From JALORV01 sp035429805 (GTDB lineage: Bacteria > Pseudomonadota > Gammaproteobacteria > Burkholderiales > Burkholderiaceae_F): a stretch of 64,000 nt of DNA. Positions 39,231 to 46,336 of this stretch are shown in pieces (the first letter of the stretch is position 1; each line of letters opens with the position of its first letter). The stretch covers positions 1-64,000 of the forward strand of contig DAOMFL010000008.1 of the NCBI GenBank assembly GCA_035429805.1. The letters run 5' to 3'. A program made the translations under genes and the position numbers. The notes beneath the pieces were generated by a model. That model was not told where the DNA came from and did no database searches. It worked only from the letters and a program-made list of their open reading frames with translations.

Positions 39231-40085
39231 TCAATGCGCCGTGTCGGCCAGCTTCGCCGCTCCGGCGTCGCGCCCGACGATCGGCAGCGTCGTCCACAGA
39301 ACGGCGCCATCGGCGTGCACTTCGATTTCAACGGCGCCGGCCGCAAGCTGCGCTGTCACCTCGGCGGCCGTGACCGGGATCACGTAGGCGCTGCCCGCCT
39401 CGACCGTGCCGAGCGCGTACTGTCGCGACGGAGCGTCTGCCGGACGCAGCGTGACGGTTGCCGCGCCGGTGGCGGTCGGCGGGATGACCACGACGTAGCC
39501 GCCCTCGGGCTGGTCGATCAGCAGGGCCTGTGGCCGCATCGGAGCGACCGTGGCGGGCAGGGCGACGCGCCAGGCGTGGCCGGCCGGCCGCAGCGTTTCT
39601 GTGGCGACGACGTCGATCGTGGCGCGCTGGCCCGGCGGCAGTTGCATCAGCTCGGCGATGACCTCGTCGGCGCCGGGTCGCGCGTGGCCCGTGTCCGGGA
39701 CGTCCACGTTGCCGCAGCCCCCGTCGAGCAGTTCGAGTGATCGACCGTCGCGCGTGACCGACACGCTGTCGACGCCATCGGACGCGGCCGGCAGGTGCCG
39801 GCCGAGATCGACCGTGGTGGCCGTGTCATTGCGTACCGTCTGCGTGACGCGCAGGTCTGCAAGCAGTCCGAGCAGGCGCATCTCGAAGGCGCCATCGACC
39901 AGGTGCAGCGGCCGCAGCGCAGGCGGCCTAGGCGGCGCGACCTCGGCGGCCGGCGCGATCTGCGCGGCGGGAACCGCGCCCTGCAGGTCGGCCGCGGTTG
40001 CGGTGCCGATCGGCGCCATGAACAGCAGTGCGGCAAGTTCGGCCGCCGTCGACATGCCGTCGCGTATCAAGTGCAGGGTTGACAT
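39231..40085 (-). CDS. VIT-domain-only exported protein
   Basis: A 284-residue protein with a hydrophobic N-terminus and a segment (LADLRVTQTVRNDTATTVDL) that parallels the VIT region of the downstream protein (IADVRVTQRYRNEGTQPLEA). It has no VWA domain and no sorting tail, so it probably remains periplasmic or is secreted. It is the first gene of the five-gene minus-strand operon. GAGGA lies seven to eight bases before its ATG. A partner or chaperone for the tailed VIT/VWA protein is an inference. Confidence 0.83.
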   Translation of the reverse strand: MSTLHLIRDGMSTAAELAALLFMAPIGTATAADLQGAVPAAQIAPAAEVAPPRPPALRPLHLVDGAFEMRLLGLLADLRVTQTVRNDTATTVDLGRHLPAASDGVDSVSVTRDGRSLELLDGGCGNVDVPDTGHARPGADEVIAELMQLPPGQRATIDVVATETLRPAGHAWRVALPATVAPMRPQALLIDQPEGGYVVVIPPTATGAATVTLRPADAPSRQYALGTVEAGSAYVIPVTAAEVTAQLAAGAVEIEVHADGAVLWTTLPIVGRDAGAAKLADTAH

Positions 40086-40182
40086 CGTCGTGTCCTCGTT
40101 GGTCCGTGGGCCCGCGGAGCGGGTACGGAGCGAACGATCCGCGGCTCCCGAGAAACCCGTGCGAAGGCCGGCTGCCGGGCGT

Positions 40183-40198
40183 GTGAAGACCGTGTGAA
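40183..40198 (-). promoter_or_regulatory. CreB-box-like direct repeat upstream of the VIT/exosortase operon
   Basis: Read on the minus strand, TTCAC-ACGGTC-TTCAC exactly matches the known CreB operator (TTCAC-N6-TTCAC). It lies 98 bases before the VIT-only start (minus strand) and 132 bases before the divergent small gene at 40331 (plus strand), so it could serve either. CreB and CreC are encoded at 44.2-46.3 kb. No convincing -10 box follows at the ideal distance. The remainder of 40086-40330 shows no gene. Confidence 0.65.
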
Positions 40199-40330
40199 GA
40201 CGCGGTCGGCCGATCGGCCTATGCCGGATGTCGGTGGCGTTTAGGCCGGCTGTCGAATGGTCTGCGCGCCGGGCTGCGCCGACGATTCGATCCGCGGCAG
40301 TACCAACCGTCCCAGGTCGCGGAGGTTCTG

Positions 40331-40630
40331 ATGCGCAGCAAGATCGAAGGCTCCGTGCACCCGTCAGAAGATGTCATTCGCAATGCGCAACTGGCATGCG
40401 GCCTGCGCGCATTGGCGGCCACGTTGATCGTCGGCGGCATCGTCATCGCAGCCCTGCAAACCGAGGGTTCATCGTCCGGTGCGATGCCCGTCGAGACTCC
40501 GAGCGGACAGGTGGACCCGAATCGGGCAGCCGCTGGAGTGACTCCCACGGGTGTGCCGCCGGCGCGGCAGGGAACCCGGGTTGAGCCGGCGCTCGAACGC
40601 CTGGACCGGGCAATGGAGCAGCAAGGATGA
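40331..40630 (+). CDS. small single-span membrane protein, unknown function
   Basis: A 99-residue protein with a strong GGAGG Shine-Dalgarno five bases before the ATG. One transmembrane segment lies at about residues 27-43 (ALAATLIVGGIVIAALQ), followed by a Pro/Gly-rich outside region and a short charged C-terminal helix. I recognise no family. It is divergent from the VIT/exosortase operon across the CreB-like repeat and probably forms a two-gene unit with the next protein. Confidence 0.65.
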   Translation: MRSKIEGSVHPSEDVIRNAQLACGLRALAATLIVGGIVIAALQTEGSSSGAMPVETPSGQVDPNRAAAGVTPTGVPPARQGTRVEPALERLDRAMEQQG

Positions 40631-40667
40631 CACCGTGTCGATGCGCGGTCGTTGCCGGAGTTCCGGG

Positions 40668-41051
40668 ATGAAGCCGTTGCTTGCGGTGGTCGGTGCCTGC
40701 GCATGGGTGTCGGCTGCGGGCGCGGCGCCGGCGGTCGTGGGAGACGACGCGTGCACGTACTACGCCGTCGACGTCGCAGCCTTCGCCACCTGCGACGAAA
40801 GCGGGGTTGCGATGCCGGAAGACGTGCCGCTCGCGATCGATGCGCCGCTGGCCGAAGACTCTGTGTCCGTCGCCAGCCGCACCTTCGAGGCCCTCGACGT
40901 GGATACGCGCAGGGCCGTCTGCGACACCATCATCGATGGCTACGAGGGCGAACTCGGCCCCGGCGGGCAGCGTCCGCTCGACGGCTGGATGGACGCAGGT
41001 CTGCCGTGGACTGCCCGAGTGAACGCGGATCTGGTCAGCACGGAACGCTGA
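40668..41051 (+). CDS. small exported protein, unknown function
   Basis: A 127-residue protein with a signal peptide (MKPLLAVVGACAWVSAAGAA, cleavage near GAA-PA) and an acidic mature part containing four cysteines, possibly disulfide-bonded (DDACTYY, FATCDES, RAVCDT). The ATG at 40668 has GGAG seven bases upstream; an ATG at 40641 is an alternative. I recognise no family. A terminator follows at 41069-41116. Confidence 0.6.
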   Translation: MKPLLAVVGACAWVSAAGAAPAVVGDDACTYYAVDVAAFATCDESGVAMPEDVPLAIDAPLAEDSVSVASRTFEALDVDTRRAVCDTIIDGYEGELGPGGQRPLDGWMDAGLPWTARVNADLVSTER

Positions 41052-41068
41052 CGACAAGGCTCCCTGGC

Positions 41069-41116
41069 ACTCCAGGTGTGCTGGACCTCACGGCCCGGTC
41101 GCCTGGAGTTTTTTTT
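41069..41116 (+). terminator. Rho-independent terminator inside the 3' end of the LuxR gene
   Basis: Stem ACTCCAGG (41069-41076)/CCTGGAGT (41102-41109) with a 25-base loop is followed by eight T (41109-41116). It should end the plus-strand transcript of the two small genes. Its right half is also codons of the convergent regulator's last residues (QKKLQ). Confidence 0.65.
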
Positions 41117-41774
41117 GCGCAGCGACGACGGCTTCAGTGCGATTGCGGACTCCGAGTGCACGAAAGATGGCCAGAAGATGCACCTTGACCGTCCCTTCCG
41201 ACAGTCCCAGTTCGCGCGCAATCGATTTGTTGGGCCGGCCCTGCGCGAGCAGCCTCAGCACCTCGGTCTGCCGCGCCGTCAGGCCGTATCCGGGCGCGCC
41301 GCCCGACGCGTCGGCCGCCGCTGTCACTGCAGTGCCATTGGCTGCCAGGAACCGCAGCGGCGCATAGGTGCCGCCAGAAAGCACCAGGCGCACGGCCTGC
41401 AACACAACGGCAGCAGAGTCTGACTTCGGAATGAACCCGGCCACGCCGCTATCGACCAGCGCGCGCACGAGCGCGGGCGATTCCTCCGCAGAGACGACGA
41501 TGAGTGGAAGTGTCGGGCAGCGTGCGCGCAGCCGCCGGATCCAGGGAACGCCGTCGGATCCCGGCATGTGCAGGTCGAGCAGTGCGAGATCGGGGTCATC
41601 GTCCACAAGTCGCTCGACATCGGCGGCTGTGCCGCCTTCCAGCCACTCGACGCCATCCGCCAGCGAACCCAGCGCATGACGCATCGCCAACCGGACCATT
41701 TCGTGGTCGTCGGCCAGCAGGATCCTCAGGCCGGGACTGGCAGCACCGGAGTCCGGGCGGTAAGGTGCGTTCAT
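41088..41774 (-). CDS. LuxR/NarL-type response regulator
   Basis: A 228-residue regulator. The receiver domain has ADDH at residues 21-24, acceptor Asp67 (LLDLHMPG) and Lys in FIPKSD. The C-terminal helix-turn-helix (about 165-225) shows LTARQTEVLRLLAQGRPNKSIARELGLSEGTVKVHL in the usual order. The start is ATG at 41774, with a second ATG one codon upstream and no good Shine-Dalgarno. It is divergent, across 65 bases, from a hybrid kinase that is its likely partner. Confidence 0.92.
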   Translation of the reverse strand: MNAPYRPDSGAASPGLRILLADDHEMVRLAMRHALGSLADGVEWLEGGTAADVERLVDDDPDLALLDLHMPGSDGVPWIRRLRARCPTLPLIVVSAEESPALVRALVDSGVAGFIPKSDSAAVVLQAVRLVLSGGTYAPLRFLAANGTAVTAAADASGGAPGYGLTARQTEVLRLLAQGRPNKSIARELGLSEGTVKVHLLAIFRALGVRNRTEAVVAAQKKLQATGP

Positions 41775-41839
41775 CATCGCGACGCAAACATACGCCTGTG
41801 GCGACATCGCGGGCAAGCCGAGAAAATGGAGTGGGTGAC

Positions 41840-44176
41840 GTGAAGATTCACGCGGCCAGGGGCCTCGCGACCCGGGCGCTGCTGCTCCTTGCTGCTCTGG
41901 TTGCCGCCGGCTGCGATCTTGCGGCGCGGCCCGATGTCGAACGACTGGTCTCCGCCCGCACGGCGGACGGCCAGGCGCTCGAACTGCCGCATTCCTGGCC
42001 ACGAGGCACCTTTGTCCAGGGCCAGGCCATCCAGGTGCCGTTTCACCGAAACGACCTGTCGGACTCGGTCGGGGTGTTTCTCGGCCCCACCTCGGTCGTA
42101 TTCCGGGCGACGGTGAACGGCACGTTTGTTTACGAGAACGGCGATGCCGAGTCGCCCGGGATCAACTATTCCAGCTACCGCGCCAGACCGAGCTTTCGGA
42201 TTCCGGCGAGCCTGCTCAAGGCCGGAGAGAACGTTCTCGAATTCAGGGTGTTCTCATCTCCCCAGACGCACTACTACGAGTTCGGCCGCGTCTACGTCGG
42301 CGGCGATGATGCGATCGAGCGCACCGTCGTCCGCTGGTTCTTCGCGTTTCATGTCGGTCCGATGATGATCGGCATCGTGCTGCTCGCGGTCGGTCTGGTC
42401 GCACTTGGCCTGTGGCGCGGCCGTCGCGACAGCGAGCTGTTCCTGCTGCTGGCGTCCGGTTCGCTGCTGTGGGCGCTGCAGATCGGGATGTACCAGTCGC
42501 CGACCCGTTTGCTGCCCTGGCCGCACTGGTCGGTGATCGTGCTCGCCCTGTATGCCTGGTTTCCGGCTCTGATCGGGATCTTCTTCCTGCGCTTTGCCTA
42601 TCGCCGGTCGCGGATCCTCGAGCGATTCGCGATCGCGCTGGCGGTCGTGGCGGCGCCGCTGCTGTATGCCGGCTTTCATTTCGATGCCGCGCCGCTGGTG
42701 TCCATTGCGTTGCGCTTCTGCGTGCTCGTCTTTATTTCGATCGCGCTGGTGGCGCTGCTTCTCTATGCCCTCCAGCTCCGCACGGTGACCGGTTACACGC
42801 TGTTCGCGATGGGGGCGATCTGCGTTGCCGTCGCGATCCGGGACTACGTGCTCTCGCTGTTGCCGGGCACCGACGAGATGCTCGCTCTGAATCCGTATTC
42901 CGGCGTCGCCCTGCTGCTGTTTGCGGGCTGGATGCTGCTCGAGCGCTATCACAAGGCGTACGCGGACTTCGAGATGCTGAACCGCGATCTCGAATATCGC
43001 GTCGATCAGGCCAATATCGAGCTGCATCGGCGGCTGGAGCAGGTCGAGGCGGCGCGTGCTGCGGCGGAGCAGGCGAATGTCGCCAAGTCACGTTTCTTCG
43101 CCGCTGCCAGCCATGACCTGCGTCAGCCTCTGCATTCACTCGGGCTGTTTGCGAGCGCGCTGCGCGACGTCGTGGGGACTGACCAGGGACGCGATGTGGC
43201 GCGGCGCGTCGGCGACTCGATCGGAGCGCTCGACCGGCTGTTCGACGAATTGCTCGATGTTTCGCGTCTCGACGCCGGCGTCGTGGAAGTGCGACGCAGC
43301 AACCTGGCGCTGCAGCCGATGTTCGATCGGCTCGACAGCGAGTTCTCGAACGACGCCTCCATCCGCGGCCTGCGCCTGCGGTTCGTGCCGACCGGCCTCG
43401 CGGTGAACTCCGACCGCACGCTGCTCGAGCGCGTGCTGAGGAACCTGGTTTCCAACGCGCTGCGCTACACCCAGGCCGGTGGCGTGCTCGTCGGTGCGCG
43501 CCGGCGCGGACCGCGGGTCGTGGTGCAGGTGTGGGACACCGGCGTCGGCATCGCCGACGACCAGCGCTCGCTGATCTTCGACGAGTTCTACCAGGTCGGG
43601 AACCCCGGGCGCGATCGGCGCAAGGGGCTCGGCCTCGGGCTGGCGATCGTGCGACGGCTGACCGTGCTGCTGGATCATCCCCTGGGCTTTCGCTCCGTCG
43701 TGGGCCGTGGTTCGTGCTTCGAGGTGTCGCTGCCCGCGGCCGACGGGCCCGTCGAGAGCGGTACGGCAGACGACAGCGCCGCGACGCACGCCGCATTCAG
43801 CGGGGCGCGGGCGCTCGTGGTCGACGACGATCTCGACATCTGCGAAGCAACGCGCCGCCTGCTGCAGTCATGGGGTCTCGAAGTCCGCACGGTGCGGGGC
43901 CCGGAGGATGCGCTGGCGGCCGTGCGCGAAGGGTTCGTGCCCAGCGTGCTGTTGGTCGACTTGCGGCTCGGCGAGTCGGTCGACGGCGTGGGCGTCGTCG
44001 AACGGCTCCGGAAGCTGCTCGGCGCGAGCGTTCCGGCACTGCTGATTTCCGGCGACACCGGGGCGCGGGAGCTGACGCGTGTGAAGGAAAGCGGTCTGAT
44101 GCTGCTGACGAAACCCGTGGCGCCGGCGCGCCTGCGCAGCGCACTGCACGCCCTGCTGGCCCCGATTGCGCCCTGA
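41840..44176 (+). CDS. hybrid sensor histidine kinase with 7TM-type sensor
   Basis: A 778-residue kinase. The N-terminus carries a hydrophobic signal with a lipobox-like VAAGC; then an extracytoplasmic beta-rich domain (about 30-160), about seven transmembrane segments (about 165-375, resembling 7TMR-DISM sensors), a coiled coil, HisKA with His425 (SHDLRQPLHSLG), HATPase (GLGLGLAIV) and a C-terminal receiver with Asp707 (LLVDLRLG). GTG at 41840 has GGAG eight bases upstream. It probably relays phosphate to the divergent LuxR regulator. The ligand is unknown. Confidence 0.9.
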   Translation: MKIHAARGLATRALLLLAALVAAGCDLAARPDVERLVSARTADGQALELPHSWPRGTFVQGQAIQVPFHRNDLSDSVGVFLGPTSVVFRATVNGTFVYENGDAESPGINYSSYRARPSFRIPASLLKAGENVLEFRVFSSPQTHYYEFGRVYVGGDDAIERTVVRWFFAFHVGPMMIGIVLLAVGLVALGLWRGRRDSELFLLLASGSLLWALQIGMYQSPTRLLPWPHWSVIVLALYAWFPALIGIFFLRFAYRRSRILERFAIALAVVAAPLLYAGFHFDAAPLVSIALRFCVLVFISIALVALLLYALQLRTVTGYTLFAMGAICVAVAIRDYVLSLLPGTDEMLALNPYSGVALLLFAGWMLLERYHKAYADFEMLNRDLEYRVDQANIELHRRLEQVEAARAAAEQANVAKSRFFAAASHDLRQPLHSLGLFASALRDVVGTDQGRDVARRVGDSIGALDRLFDELLDVSRLDAGVVEVRRSNLALQPMFDRLDSEFSNDASIRGLRLRFVPTGLAVNSDRTLLERVLRNLVSNALRYTQAGGVLVGARRRGPRVVVQVWDTGVGIADDQRSLIFDEFYQVGNPGRDRRKGLGLGLAIVRRLTVLLDHPLGFRSVVGRGSCFEVSLPAADGPVESGTADDSAATHAAFSGARALVVDDDLDICEATRRLLQSWGLEVRTVRGPEDALAAVREGFVPSVLLVDLRLGESVDGVGVVERLRKLLGASVPALLISGDTGARELTRVKESGLMLLTKPVAPARLRSALHALLAPIAP

Positions 44177-44184
44177 GGCGCGTG

Positions 44185-45624
44185 TCAGCGCGGCAGCGCG
44201 CGCGGCAGGATCAGTGTCGCGACGGCACCGCCCTCCGGATGGTTCGACAGCCGCGCGACACCGCCGTGCAGCACGGCGACCTCGCGCACGAACGCGAGCC
44301 CGAGTCCCGTGCCCTTGCGGCCCGTGTCCGGCCGCGGCAGCGAAAAGAACTTCTCGAACACGCGGTCGCGCGCGAACTCCGGCAGCCCCGGGCCATGGTC
44401 GCGCACCGTAAGTTCGACACGGCCGCGGCCGGCGTGTGCGTCGACTGTCACCGTGCCTTCGCGCGGCGAGAACTCGATCGCGTTGAGCACCAGGTTGGCC
44501 AGCGCGCGCTGCAGCAGGAAGCGGTCTCCCGAGACGACGAAGTCCGGATCGACGTCGACGAAGAGCTCGACATCGCGCCGTGTTGCGAGCGGCGCCATCT
44601 CCTCGCGCACGGTGTCGGCCAGCTGCGCCAGCGACACCGCTTCCCGCTGCTGCAGAGCACGCCTGCGCTCGAGACCCGACAGCTCGAGCATGCGTTCGAC
44701 CAGGTCCTGCGCGCGTTTCACCTGCTCCTCGACGTTGCCGGCGAAACGCACGCGCGCGTCCTCCGGCAGCGGCTCGCGCAGCAGTTCGGCGGCGCCGCGA
44801 ATGGCGGCCAGTGGGCTCTTGATCTCGTGCGTCAGCGCGGCGACGTATTCGTCGACGTAGCTCTTGCCGGCCAGCGCATCGCGCATGTCGAGGAAAGCGG
44901 TGCGCAGCGAGTTCCCGACCGAGCGGCCGTCGCCGGGACCTGCACGCAGCGCGCGCCAGACGTCGGTCACCAGCCCGAACGGCCGCACCAGCCATACCGT
45001 GACCATCAGCAGCAGCAGCGCGAAGGCCGCAACGGAGATGACGCCGAAGATCACCAGCTTTTCGCGCGCATTGGTGATGAAGGGCGAGAATGCCGCAATC
45101 GGCTTGCCGACCCCGACCATGCCGACGATCTCGTCAGGCGCATCGGCGCTGACGCGCTCGCGGATCGCCGCGCCCACGTACATCACGGCCGAGGCAGGAT
45201 CGGCGGCATCGACGAGTGTCGTGCGGGCGCCGTACTGGCCGGCGAGCGAGCGGCCGACGTCGCGCCATGCCCGGTAGTCCTTGCCGACGTCGCGTCCGGC
45301 CGAGTCGTACAGGACGATGCCGTTGGCATCGGTGACATAGACGTGCAGATCGACACGCGTCTTGTCGACGCTGAAGATGCGGGCGTTGAGCGGGCGCTGG
45401 CCGAGCTGCTGCAGCGTGCGCTCCAGCTCCTCGGTCTGGATCACGCCGCTGTAGGCCTGGCGCTCGAGCAGCGTCGCGAGCAGATTGGCTGTGTCGACCA
45501 GCGAGTCCTCGGCGGACTCGCGATAGCGCGGGTCGAGGTCGGCGCTGACCTGGTACAGCAGGAATACGACCGCCGCGACGTAGACGACGACGGCTCCAAG
45601 GAAGATGCGCGAGCGCCGTGACAT
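44185..45624 (-). CDS. creC: CreC sensor histidine kinase
   Basis: A 479-residue kinase aligning along its length with E. coli CreC. Diagnostic stretches include VDTANLLATLLE, HVYVTDANGIVLYDSAGRDV, GQYGARTTL, DPASAVMYVGA, then HisKA with His266 in ALTHEIKSPLAAIRGAAELL and HATPase GTGLGLAFVREV. Two transmembrane segments (about 8-27 and 190-214) flank the periplasmic sensor domain. The ATG at 45624 is the family start. The gene lies 19 bases after creB. The usual CreBC effector gene creD is not next to it. Confidence 0.94.
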   Translation of the reverse strand: MSRRSRIFLGAVVVYVAAVVFLLYQVSADLDPRYRESAEDSLVDTANLLATLLERQAYSGVIQTEELERTLQQLGQRPLNARIFSVDKTRVDLHVYVTDANGIVLYDSAGRDVGKDYRAWRDVGRSLAGQYGARTTLVDAADPASAVMYVGAAIRERVSADAPDEIVGMVGVGKPIAAFSPFITNAREKLVIFGVISVAAFALLLLMVTVWLVRPFGLVTDVWRALRAGPGDGRSVGNSLRTAFLDMRDALAGKSYVDEYVAALTHEIKSPLAAIRGAAELLREPLPEDARVRFAGNVEEQVKRAQDLVERMLELSGLERRRALQQREAVSLAQLADTVREEMAPLATRRDVELFVDVDPDFVVSGDRFLLQRALANLVLNAIEFSPREGTVTVDAHAGRGRVELTVRDHGPGLPEFARDRVFEKFFSLPRPDTGRKGTGLGLAFVREVAVLHGGVARLSNHPEGGAVATLILPRALPR

Positions 45625-45643
45625 CAGCGGCGCCCGAGGTCGG

Positions 45644-46336
45644 TCATGAAGGGTCCTCGCGCAGCGAATAGCCCATGCCGCGGTGCGTGCAGATCGGGTC
45701 GGCGCTGTCGTCGACGTCCCGCAGCTTTGCGCGCAGCGCTTTGACGTGGGCATCGACGGTGCGATCGAACGCCGACGCCGGGTCGTCCCAGGCGCGCTGC
45801 ATCAGCTCGTCGCGCGAGTACACGCGGCCGGGGCGCTCGATCAGCACTTTCAGCAGCCGGTATTCGGTTCGCGACAGGTCGAGCGGGCGCCCGCGAAACC
45901 GGATCGTCTTCTTCTCGTCGTCGATGGCGAATGCTGTCGAAGCCGTGACGGCCGCGTCGGGAGCGGCGCGCTGCGAGCGTCGCAGCACCGTGCGCACGCG
46001 GGCCACGAGTTCGCGCGGTGAAAACGGCTTGCCGATGTAGTCGTCCGCGCCGAGTTCGAGTCCGACGACGCGGTCGATCTCGCTCGAGCGTGCGGTGAGG
46101 AAGATGACCGGCAGTGCCGCATCCAGTTTCTGCAGCCGCTTGAAGAGATCGAGGCCGTTGATGTCCGGCAGGCCGACGTCGAGGACCGCAAGCGCGGCCG
46201 GCTGCGTGGCCGCTGCATTCAGCGCGTCGGCGCCGGTTGCGCACCACTGCGGCTCGAAACCGTCGGTGGCCAGCGCGTAAACGATCGTGTCGGCGATCGC
46301 CGGCTCGTCCTCGACGACGAGGATGCGGGGCTTCAT
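45644..46336 (-). CDS. creB: CreB response regulator
   Basis: A 230-residue OmpR-family regulator: receiver domain with acceptor Asp53 (AVLDVGLPD) and Lys in YIGKPFSPRELVARVRTVLR, closely like E. coli CreB, then a winged-helix DNA-binding domain (about 130-228, RTEYRLLKVLIERPG and VDAHVKALRAKLRD). CreB is known to bind TTCAC-N6-TTCAC repeats, and one such repeat lies upstream of the VIT/exosortase operon. The start overlaps the stop of the diguanylate cyclase gene (ATGA). Confidence 0.94.
   Translation of the reverse strand: MKPRILVVEDEPAIADTIVYALATDGFEPQWCATGADALNAAATQPAALAVLDVGLPDINGLDLFKRLQKLDAALPVIFLTARSSEIDRVVGLELGADDYIGKPFSPRELVARVRTVLRRSQRAAPDAAVTASTAFAIDDEKKTIRFRGRPLDLSRTEYRLLKVLIERPGRVYSRDELMQRAWDDPASAFDRTVDAHVKALRAKLRDVDDSADPICTHRGMGYSLREDPS

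Noticed and set aside
37098..39740. 880-codon plus-strand open frame over the VIT/VWA gene
   Set aside because: Arg/His/Asp-rich antisense shadow; the minus-strand protein has signal peptide, MIDAS and sorting tail.
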